The notes under the pieces: model-generated
The model's input: the letters and a program-made list of their open reading frames with translations, nothing else
The model's database searches: none
Told to the model about the DNA's origin: nothing
Shown: positions 43,587 through 51,139 of the stretch, one piece after another
Numbering within the stretch: position 1 is the first letter of the stretch
Layout of the letters: each line of letters starts with the position of its first letter
Origin: Natronococcus sp047921035
Lineage (GTDB): Archaea > Halobacteriota > Halobacteria > Halobacteriales > Natrialbaceae
NCBI RefSeq assembly: GCF_047921035.1
Contig: NZ_JBLRWX010000001.1
Coordinates: 62,001-126,000 of the forward strand
Direction of reading: 5' to 3'
DNA length: 64,000 nucleotides
Program-made: the position numbers and the translations under genes

Positions 43587-45125
43587 TCAGTCACCGTCCC
43601 GGGCCCAGTCCCGCGCCCGATCGAGCGCGTCGCCCCAGCGCTCGTACTTCCGGTCGGCCTCGTCGCGGTCCATCTCGGAGTCGAACTCGCGGTCGATCTG
43701 CCAGTTGTCGCGCAGGCCCTCGATGTCCTCCCAGTAGCCGACGGCCAGTCCGGCGGCGTAGGCCGAACCGAGCGCCGTCGTCTCGTCGACCTGCGGCCGG
43801 ACGATCTTCGAGCCGATGATGTCGGCCTGGAGCTGACAGAGGTAGTTGTTCTTGACCGCGCCGCCGTCGACCCGGAGGCTCGTCATCTCGATACCCGAGT
43901 CGGCCTCCATCGCCTCGGCGACGTCGCGGGTCTGGTAGGCGATCGATTCCAGGGTGGCCCGGACGACGTGTTCCTTGCGGGTGCCCCGGGTCATCCCGAC
44001 GATAGTCCCGCGGGCGCGCTGGTCCCAGTGGGGGGCGCCCAGTCCCGTGAAGGCGGGGACGACGTAGACACCGTCGGTCGAGTCGACGCTGCGGGCGAGT
44101 TCGGCGGTCTGAGCCGGGTTGTCGATCAGCGAGAGGTCCTCGAGCCACTCGATGGCCGCGCCGGTGACGAAGATCGACCCCTCGAGGGCGTACTGGACGG
44201 GTTCGTCCGAGCGCTGGAAGCCGATCGTCGTCAGCAGGCCGTGATCGCTCTCGACGGCCTCCTCGCCGGTGTTCATCAGGAAGAACGAGCCCGTGCCGTA
44301 GGTGTTCTTGGCGTCGCCGGCGTCGAAGCAGGTCTGGCCGAACAGCGCCGCCTGCTGGTCGCCCAGCGCGCCGGCGACGGGAACCTCGGCCTCGAGAAAG
44401 TCGTCCGGATCGGTCGAGCCGTAGGTCTCGTCGTCGCTCGAGGGCCGGACTTCGGGCAGCATCTCCCGAGGGATGCCGAACTCCTCGAGCAGTTCGTCGT
44501 CCCACTCGAGGTCGTGGATGTTGTACAGCATCGTTCGCGAGGCGTTGGTGACCTCGGTGATGTGCTCGCCGGTGAGGTTGTAGATCAGCCACGTGTCGAT
44601 CGTCCCGAACAGCACCTCCCCCTGTTCGGCCCGGTCGTAGATGTCCTCGGGACGGGTCCGCTCCATCTTGATCGGATCGGCGTTCTCGAGGAGCCACTCG
44701 GCTTTCGTCGCCGAGAAGTAGGCGTCGGCCTCGAGACCGGTCTTCTCGCGGACGGTGTCGACGAGGCCGTCCTCCTCGAGCTGTTCGACGCGATCGGTCG
44801 TCCGTCGGTCCTGCCAGACGATGGCGTTGTGGACCGGCCGGCCCGATTCGGCGTCCCACAGCAGCGTCGTCTCGCGCTGGTTGGTGACGCCGATGGCCTC
44901 GAGCTGGTCGGGGCTGATTCCCGCCTTGCCGAGTGCCGTCGTGATCACGCTCTTCGTGTTCTCCCAGATCTCCATCGGGTCGTGCTCGACCCAGCCGGGC
45001 TCCGGATAGATCTGCTCGTGTTTCTCGTAGGCGTTGGCGACGACCTGCCCGCCGTGGTCGAACACCATAAACCGCGTCCCGGTCGTTCCCTGATCCACCG
45101 CGCCGACGTACGTCTGTGCTGTCAT
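43587..45125 (-). CDS. glpK: Glycerol kinase
   Basis: A 512-residue FGGY kinase that turns glycerol into glycerol 3-phosphate using ATP. Motifs present are the N-terminal DQGTTGTR (about residues 10-17), INQRE-type VTNQRETTLLWD, the NIHDLEWDDELL region and C-terminal GLGAPHWD and RVDGGAVKNN. Length is typical. It is divergent from glpA across a 307 bp regulatory region and followed 2 bp later by the putative glycerol carrier. A GTTTATAATG box at 45201-45210 (minus strand) would give a leader of roughly 50 nt. Glycerol is a major carbon source for haloarchaea living with Dunaliella. Confidence 0.95.
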   Translation of the reverse strand: MTAQTYVGAVDQGTTGTRFMVFDHGGQVVANAYEKHEQIYPEPGWVEHDPMEIWENTKSVITTALGKAGISPDQLEAIGVTNQRETTLLWDAESGRPVHNAIVWQDRRTTDRVEQLEEDGLVDTVREKTGLEADAYFSATKAEWLLENADPIKMERTRPEDIYDRAEQGEVLFGTIDTWLIYNLTGEHITEVTNASRTMLYNIHDLEWDDELLEEFGIPREMLPEVRPSSDDETYGSTDPDDFLEAEVPVAGALGDQQAALFGQTCFDAGDAKNTYGTGSFFLMNTGEEAVESDHGLLTTIGFQRSDEPVQYALEGSIFVTGAAIEWLEDLSLIDNPAQTAELARSVDSTDGVYVVPAFTGLGAPHWDQRARGTIVGMTRGTRKEHVVRATLESIAYQTRDVAEAMEADSGIEMTSLRVDGGAVKNNYLCQLQADIIGSKIVRPQVDETTALGSAYAAGLAVGYWEDIEGLRDNWQIDREFDSEMDRDEADRKYERWGDALDRARDWARDGD

Positions 45126-45369
45126 TCGTGGTCACCCCGGATCGTCCCGAGCGATGTCTTTACTGACGATCGCATCCTACTGGTAAACATTTCCTACGAT
45201 CATTATAAACGTTGTCGAAGCGGTAACGTGACTGTCAGTTACTGCCAAACGAAACGTGTTCGAACGGGCCGAAAAGTCGGCTCTAAACGACCAAATAAAT
45301 ACCATTTCAAATGAAAGTCTAACATGAGAAACTGTTTCGCATCGAACTGATCAGCGCACTAGCTGGTTG

Positions 45370-45404
45370 TTATCGACGGTGAGATAGCGTCGATAAAATA
45401 AAGG
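45370..45404 (+). promoter_or_regulatory. glpA promoter with overlapping 9 bp inverted repeat
   Basis: TTATCGACG (45370-45378), a 9-base spacer, then CGTCGATAA (45388-45396) form a perfect inverted repeat. It runs into an AT-rich TATA-like GATAAAATAAA (45392-45402), about 35 nt before ATG 45433. A regulator bound to the repeat would cover the TATA and TFB region, so repression in the absence of glycerol is likely. The wider 45126-45432 region also serves divergent glpK and is more AT-rich than the genes. Confidence 0.5.
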
Positions 45405-45432
45405 CGGACGAGGGCTAGGTACGGACCAAGGG

Positions 45433-47145
45433 ATGGCACACGACACCGAGGTTCTCGTGCTCGGGGGCGGCTCGACCGGCTGTGGCATCGCCAGGGATCT
45501 GGCGATGCGCGGCCTCGAGGTCACGCTCGTCGAGCGAGGCAATCTGACCGACGGGACGACGGGCCGGATGCACGGCCTGCTACACAGCGGGGGACGATAC
45601 GCGGTCTCGGACCAGGCCAGTGCGGTCGAGTGTATCGAGGAAAACGAGATCCTCCGGGACATCGCCGGCCACTGCGTCGAGATGACCGGCGGACTGTTCG
45701 TTCAACGGCCCGAGGACCCCGACGACTACTTCCGGGAGAAGCTCGAGGGCTGCCGGGAATGTAATATTCCGGCGCGGGTGCTCTCCGGGCGGGAGGCCCG
45801 CGAGGTCGAGCCCTACCTCGCGAAAGACGTCAAACGCGCCGTTCAGGTGCCCGACGGCGCGATCGATCCGTTCCGGCTCTGCGTCGCGAACGCGATCGAC
45901 GCCGAGAACTACGGCGCCCGCGTCGAGACCCACGCCGAGGTGATCGACCTGCTCCGTGAGGGCGACGACATCTACGGCGTCGAAGTACGCCACGACTCCG
46001 GGCCCGGCAAGCGCACGCACAAGTCACCCGGGACGACCGAGGAGATCACCGCCGAGTACGTCGTCAACGCCACCGGCGCCTGGGCCGGCCAGATCGGCGC
46101 GATGGCCGACTTGGACGTCGAGGTCCGCCCCTCGAAGGGCGTGATGACGATCATGAACGTCCGGCAGGTCGACACCGTGATCAACCGCTGCCGGCCGAAG
46201 GGCGACGCCGACATCGTCGTCCCCCACGAGACGACCGCGATTCTGGGCACGACGGACGAGGAGGTCTCCGACCCCGACGACTACCCCGAGGAGCGCTGGG
46301 AGGTCGACATGATGATCGACACCCTCTCGGAGCTCGTTCCGATCCTGAAAGAGGCCCGCACGATCCGCTCGTTCTGGGGCGTCCGACCGCTGTACGAGCC
46401 CCCGGGCCGGGGCACGAAGGACCCGACCGACATCACCCGCGACTTCTTCCTGCTCGATCACGAGGAGCGGGACGGCGTCTCGGGCATGTCCAGTATCGTC
46501 GGCGGGAAGTTCACCACCTACCGGGCGATGGCCGAAGAAATTTCGAACCACGTCTGCGATCAGCTCGGCGTTCGCGCTTCCTGTGCGACCGCCGAGGAGG
46601 CCCTGCCCGGCAGCGAGAACCTCGCCGTCCTCGAGGAGGGGATGGACGACTTCGGGCTGCGCTCGCCGATCGCCCGCCGGAGCAAGCAACGGTTGGGAAG
46701 CCGTTCGGCCGAGGTCCTCGAGACCGACGAGCCGAACCCCGTCGTCTGCCAGTGCGAGGGCGTCACGCGGGCCGAAGTGCAGGACGCGATCTCGCAGTCC
46801 GGTTCGGACCTCAACGCGGTCCGCATCCGCACCCGCGCGTCGATGGGCAACTGTCAGGGCGGCTTCTGCTGTGCGAATATGGCCAACGAGCTCCACCCCG
46901 AGTACGACGAGGAGACGACTCGAGAGGCGCTCGACGAGCTGTTCCAGGAGCGCTGGAAGGGCGAGCGCCACGCCCTCTGGGGCGAGCAGCTCTCCCAGGC
47001 GATGCTCAACTACGCCCTGCACGCGACGACGATGAACCGGGACAACGATCCCGCGAGCCGCACGGAGGACGTCGACTACGGCGCGTTCGACTCGGGCGAC
47101 TCGAGCGCGCGGACCCCCTCACGGCAGCGATCCGGGGGTGACTGA
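45433..47145 (+). CDS. glpA: Glycerol-3-phosphate dehydrogenase subunit A
   Basis: A 570-residue flavoprotein. The N-terminal FAD-binding fold VLVLGGGSTGCGIARDLA (about residues 6-23) and TTGRMHGLLHSGGRYAV match GlpA/GlpD. The C-terminal region (about 436-480) has a BFD-type [2Fe-2S] motif, CQC then GNCQGGFCC. It oxidises glycerol 3-phosphate to dihydroxyacetone phosphate as the catalytic subunit of the membrane-associated GlpABC complex, giving electrons to the quinone pool. It is first in the glpABC operon; glpB starts within or just after its stop codon. Confidence 0.95.
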   Translation: MAHDTEVLVLGGGSTGCGIARDLAMRGLEVTLVERGNLTDGTTGRMHGLLHSGGRYAVSDQASAVECIEENEILRDIAGHCVEMTGGLFVQRPEDPDDYFREKLEGCRECNIPARVLSGREAREVEPYLAKDVKRAVQVPDGAIDPFRLCVANAIDAENYGARVETHAEVIDLLREGDDIYGVEVRHDSGPGKRTHKSPGTTEEITAEYVVNATGAWAGQIGAMADLDVEVRPSKGVMTIMNVRQVDTVINRCRPKGDADIVVPHETTAILGTTDEEVSDPDDYPEERWEVDMMIDTLSELVPILKEARTIRSFWGVRPLYEPPGRGTKDPTDITRDFFLLDHEERDGVSGMSSIVGGKFTTYRAMAEEISNHVCDQLGVRASCATAEEALPGSENLAVLEEGMDDFGLRSPIARRSKQRLGSRSAEVLETDEPNPVVCQCEGVTRAEVQDAISQSGSDLNAVRIRTRASMGNCQGGFCCANMANELHPEYDEETTREALDELFQERWKGERHALWGEQLSQAMLNYALHATTMNRDNDPASRTEDVDYGAFDSGDSSARTPSRQRSGGD

Positions 47146-47146
47146 G

Positions 47147-48433
47147 ATGGCGATCAGCGACGACGTCCTCGTGATCGGCGGGGGGATCGCCGGCGCGACG
47201 GCGGCCCTCGCCGCGGCCGAGGAGGGCGCCGACGTCCGACTGGTCACCCACAAGCAGAGCACCCTCCGGAACGCGAGCGGGCTGATCGACGTGCTGGGCT
47301 ACACCCACGAGGGCGAGGGCCCGATCGTCGACCCGTTCGAGCGGCTCGAGGAACTCCCCGAGAGCCACCCCTACCGACGGGTCGGCACCGAGGCGGTCCG
47401 GGAGGCGCTTTCCTTTTTCGACGAGATCGCCGGCGACGCCTACGCCGGCGGTCACACCGACGCCAACGCCCTCGTCCCGACCCACGGCGGAACGGCCAAG
47501 CCGACGGCGCGATACCCGGTCTCGACGGCCGACGGACTCGCGAGCGACCCGCGGGACACGCTGCTGGTCGGCTTCGAGACGCTGACCGACTTCGACGCGC
47601 CGCTGGCGGCCTCCCACCTCGAGGCCGCGGGCCCGCCGTTCTCGGCCCGCGGGGTCACCCTGCAGTTCCCCGGCATCGTCCGGGACGACGCGAAACTCAC
47701 GCGGTACGCCCACCTGCTCGACCACGAGGAGCCCGTCCGGACGAACGCCGGCGAGCTGTCGGCCCGCGAGGCGCTCGCTGCGATCGTCGAACCCCACCTC
47801 GAGGGCGAGTCCCGCGTCGGCTTCCCCGCCCTGTTGGGCGACGAGTTCGCCGACGAGGTGCGGGCGGACCTCGCGGACTCGCTGGGTGCCGACGTCTTCG
47901 AGGTGCCGATGGGCCCGCCGAGTTTGCCGGGCATGCGCCTCGAGGATCTGCTGTACGAGGCCCTCGAGAACGCCGGGGTGCGCGTGACCTCGGGCGTGCC
48001 CGTGGTCGGCTACGAAACGGACGAATCAGGGACGATCGACCACGTGCTGGTCGACCGCCACGGCCAGGAGATTCCCCACGAGGCGAGCCAGTACGTCCTC
48101 GCGACGGGCGGGCTCGTCGGCAAGGGGGTCCGCAGCGAGCGCGAGCGCGTGTTCGAGCCGATCTTCGACTGTTACGTTCCCCACGCCGACGACCGCTACG
48201 ACTGGTTCGTCGACGACGTCTTCGGCGAGCAGCCCTACGCCCAGTTCGGCGTCGTTTCGGACCGCGAGCTGCGCCCCCTCGACGTCGACGAGGAGCCCGA
48301 GTTCGCGAACCTGCGGGCGGCGGGGGCGGTGCTGGGCGGGTACGACTACGCGGCCGAGAAGTCGGGCGCCGGAGTCTCGCTCGCGACGGGATACGTCGCG
48401 GGCGGGCAGGCTGGAACGGAGGCGAGCGAATGA
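47147..48433 (+). CDS. glpB: Glycerol-3-phosphate dehydrogenase subunit B
   Basis: A 428-residue FAD-binding protein, with DVLVIGGGIAGATAALAA at the N-terminus and YVLATGGLVGKG near residue 317. ATG 47147 follows the glpA stop by one base; a GTG at 47138 overlaps glpA by 8 bp and is an alternative start. GlpB holds the second flavin in anaerobic-type G3P dehydrogenase and passes electrons to GlpC. The product is soluble and joins the membrane through GlpC. Confidence 0.92.
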   Translation: MAISDDVLVIGGGIAGATAALAAAEEGADVRLVTHKQSTLRNASGLIDVLGYTHEGEGPIVDPFERLEELPESHPYRRVGTEAVREALSFFDEIAGDAYAGGHTDANALVPTHGGTAKPTARYPVSTADGLASDPRDTLLVGFETLTDFDAPLAASHLEAAGPPFSARGVTLQFPGIVRDDAKLTRYAHLLDHEEPVRTNAGELSAREALAAIVEPHLEGESRVGFPALLGDEFADEVRADLADSLGADVFEVPMGPPSLPGMRLEDLLYEALENAGVRVTSGVPVVGYETDESGTIDHVLVDRHGQEIPHEASQYVLATGGLVGKGVRSERERVFEPIFDCYVPHADDRYDWFVDDVFGEQPYAQFGVVSDRELRPLDVDEEPEFANLRAAGAVLGGYDYAAEKSGAGVSLATGYVAGGQAGTEASE

Positions 48434-48533
48434 CGGCGACCGCAGCGACGAGTACAGTGACGACAGCCGGCTCGAGCGACTCGAGCCACGCGAACGATGC
48501 GAACGACCGAGCGCGATCTACCCAGGTGATTCG

Positions 48534-49886
48534 ATGAGTGACGCAGAACGGCCGATGGACGATCACGTACCGGGCGAGGAAGAGGGATTCGAGCCGATCG
48601 AGGTGTTCCCCGAGGCCGAGGAGATGGACCTCCGGCCGGGCGCCGACAACTGTTACAAGTGCTCGACCTGCGACACGAACTGTCCCGTCGCCGAGGTCGA
48701 CGACGAGTTCCCCGGACCGAAGTTCCAGGGGCCCGAGCAGTGGCGGCTCAAGCGCCAGGAGGACCAGGACATCGACGACTCGGTGATGAAGTGTTCGAAC
48801 TGCATGCGCTGTGACAGCGCCTGCCCCTCCGAGGTACCGCTCTCCCAGATGCACAACACGGCACGGGCCGAGTACGTCGAGGAGAACATGAGCAAGCTCT
48901 CCCGGGAGTACTGGCGCAATCGGATGCTCTCGAACTACCGGAAGCTGGCGCCGATCGCCGCGACCTTCCCCCGGACCACCAACTTCGTGATGGGGCTGTC
49001 GGTCACCCAGTGGATGGGCGAGAAGGTGATCGGGATCGCTGGCGACCGGGAGTTCCCCGAGTTCGCGACCCAGACGTTCCGCGGCTGGTGGACCGAACGC
49101 GGCGGCAACGACACCTCGCGGGAGCGAGCACGGGAGGCCCGAGCGGAGCGCGGCGAGGACCTCGAGAACCCCCACAAGCGGATCGCGTACTTCCACGGCT
49201 GCTACTCGAACTACAACACCCCGGAGGTCGCGAAGGCGCTCGTCCGCGTCTACGAGCACCTCGGCTACGAGGTCATGGTGCCCGAGCAGGCCTGTTCCGG
49301 AACGCCGATGTTCGCCAACGGGATGCTCGAGGACGCCCGCCGGGCCGCCGAGACCAACGTTCGGGAACTGGCCGACGCGATCGAGAACGGCGCCGACATC
49401 GTCGCCTCCTGTAGCTCGTGTTCGATGTCGATCCGCCAGGAGTACCCCGAGCTGTTCGACTTCGAGGGCACCGAGGACGTCGCCGCGAACACCTGGGACG
49501 CCGTCGAGTACCTGCGGGTCCACGAGGACCTGAAAGGGGAACTCGAGGGCACCGCCGTCGACGCGGAGTTCGCGTACCACGCGCCCTGTCACGCCCGCAA
49601 CCAGGGACTGGACGGCCAGACCGTCGAGGTGCTGAGCGCGATCGACGGGATCGACGTCGAGGACGTCGGCGACTCCTGTTCGGGCATCTCCGGCACGTAC
49701 GGCTGGAAGGAGGAGAACTACGAAACCTCCATGAAGATCGGCGAGGAGATGTTCGAGCACATGGAGGACGCGGAAGCGACGACCGGACTCACGGAGTGTC
49801 CGACCTGCTCGATGCAGATGGGCCACGGCACCGGCTACGAGATCACCCACACCCTCGAGGTCCTCGAGGCCGCGCTCGTCGACTGA
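48534..49886 (+). CDS. glpC: Glycerol-3-phosphate dehydrogenase subunit C
   Basis: A 450-residue iron-sulfur protein. Two ferredoxin-type [4Fe-4S] motifs, CYKCSTCDTNCP (about residues 40-51) and CSNCMRCDSACP (about 87-98), are followed by two CCG-type domains with CSSCSMS and CPTCSMQ. GlpC anchors the complex and hands electrons to menaquinone. A 100 bp gap separates it from glpB, larger than the other joints in the operon. The following AAA gene overlaps its stop by one base, which suggests transcription continues into it. Confidence 0.93.
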   Translation: MSDAERPMDDHVPGEEEGFEPIEVFPEAEEMDLRPGADNCYKCSTCDTNCPVAEVDDEFPGPKFQGPEQWRLKRQEDQDIDDSVMKCSNCMRCDSACPSEVPLSQMHNTARAEYVEENMSKLSREYWRNRMLSNYRKLAPIAATFPRTTNFVMGLSVTQWMGEKVIGIAGDREFPEFATQTFRGWWTERGGNDTSRERAREARAERGEDLENPHKRIAYFHGCYSNYNTPEVAKALVRVYEHLGYEVMVPEQACSGTPMFANGMLEDARRAAETNVRELADAIENGADIVASCSSCSMSIRQEYPELFDFEGTEDVAANTWDAVEYLRVHEDLKGELEGTAVDAEFAYHAPCHARNQGLDGQTVEVLSAIDGIDVEDVGDSCSGISGTYGWKEENYETSMKIGEEMFEHMEDAEATTGLTECPTCSMQMGHGTGYEITHTLEVLEAALVD

Positions 49887-51046
49887 TGAACCTCGAGGAG
49901 CGTATCGCCAGGCGACGATCCGCGCACCGAACGAACGGGATCGTCGTCAACCGCACCCACCTCAGTCCGGCCGTCCACCGCGCGGAACCCGTCGGGCGAG
50001 GTCCCGTGCTCGAGCAGCTGCTCGACGCGCTCGAGCCGGTGTTCGACGACGAGTTGCCCGAGCCGGCAGCGGTCGTCGGCCCGGCGGGAGCCGGCACGTC
50101 CGCGATCGTGACGGCGCTGCTCGGCGCGCTGAACGAGCGGTTCGGCGAGCCGACCCGAACGATCGGAACGACGACCCGGGCCGGCAGCTCCGGGACGGTG
50201 ACGTGGTTCGTCTACGTCGACGCCCGGCGGGTCGGCAGCGCCTTCGCGTTCTACCGAAGCGTGCTCTCGATGATCTCTCCGGACGCGGTTCCCGAGAGCG
50301 GCGTCGGCACCGACGACCTGCGGGAGCGGCTCTGTGCCCGTCTCTCGCGGCCCGATCGGCGAGCCGTCGTCGCGGTCGATCACCACGACGAGCCGGAGAC
50401 CCTCTCCTACAATCGGATCCGCGAACTCGTCGAGCCCGCGAGCGAGAGCGTCGCGACGCTCGCCGTCGGTCAGGACGAACCCGAGGGCTGGCGCGGGACG
50501 ACGGTGACGGTGCCGGCCTACCGCCACCACGAACTCGTCGACGTCGTCACCGATCGAACGTCGACGGGACTGACGGCTGGCGCGCTCGACCACGAGACCG
50601 TCCGCGAGATCGCGGTCTGGGCCGACGGCAACGCACACGACGCGCTCGCGGTGCTGTTCGGCGCCGCGGTGCTGGCCGGCGAGGACGAGGCGGATCGGAT
50701 CGAGCAGTCACACCTCGAGCGGGCGATGGAGAACGTTCCCGACGCCGGGGTCCACGTCGATCGAGCGCTCTCGCTCTCGGAGACTCGCCAGCGGGTCCTG
50801 TGTGACCTGATCGCCGTCGACGCGACCGACCGGCCCATTCGAGAGGTCGCGACCGAAATCGCGGCTCGATCGGGGCTGACCGCCGGGACGGTCAAGCGGT
50901 TCCTGTACGAACTCGCCGATCGGGGCGTCATCGAGCGAGTGCCGCTCCCGACGAACGGCAGCGGTCGTCGCCCCAGTACGGTCGTCCCCCGATTCCCGAC
51001 GATCGCGTTCCGAGCGCTGGCCGCGACGGAGGGCGACTCGTCGTGA
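49886..51046 (+). CDS. Degenerate Orc1/Cdc6-like AAA protein with C-terminal winged helix
   Basis: A 386-residue protein with the layout of archaeal Orc1/Cdc6: an N-terminal HxAEPVGRGPVLEQL lead-in, an AAA core and a C-terminal winged helix (about residues 305-365, GLTAGTVKRFLYELADRG). Key ATPase residues are altered. The P-loop reads GPAGAGTS (65-72) with Thr where Lys is needed, and the Walker B reads AVDHHDEP instead of a DE pair. It is probably unable to hydrolyse ATP normally and may act as a DNA-binding regulator rather than an initiator. ATG 49886 overlaps the glpC stop, so it is linked to the glp operon. No origin repeats were seen nearby. Confidence 0.75.
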   Translation: MNLEERIARRRSAHRTNGIVVNRTHLSPAVHRAEPVGRGPVLEQLLDALEPVFDDELPEPAAVVGPAGAGTSAIVTALLGALNERFGEPTRTIGTTTRAGSSGTVTWFVYVDARRVGSAFAFYRSVLSMISPDAVPESGVGTDDLRERLCARLSRPDRRAVVAVDHHDEPETLSYNRIRELVEPASESVATLAVGQDEPEGWRGTTVTVPAYRHHELVDVVTDRTSTGLTAGALDHETVREIAVWADGNAHDALAVLFGAAVLAGEDEADRIEQSHLERAMENVPDAGVHVDRALSLSETRQRVLCDLIAVDATDRPIREVATEIAARSGLTAGTVKRFLYELADRGVIERVPLPTNGSGRRPSTVVPRFPTIAFRALAATEGDSS

Positions 51047-51139
51047 GCCGAGCCAGGTAGCGAGCGTCGTCGCAGCGGAGCGTGACGGCGAGTCGGTCGC
51101 GAAGCGGGCTTTTGCTACTCGAGCGGAAAGAAGTGAGAG

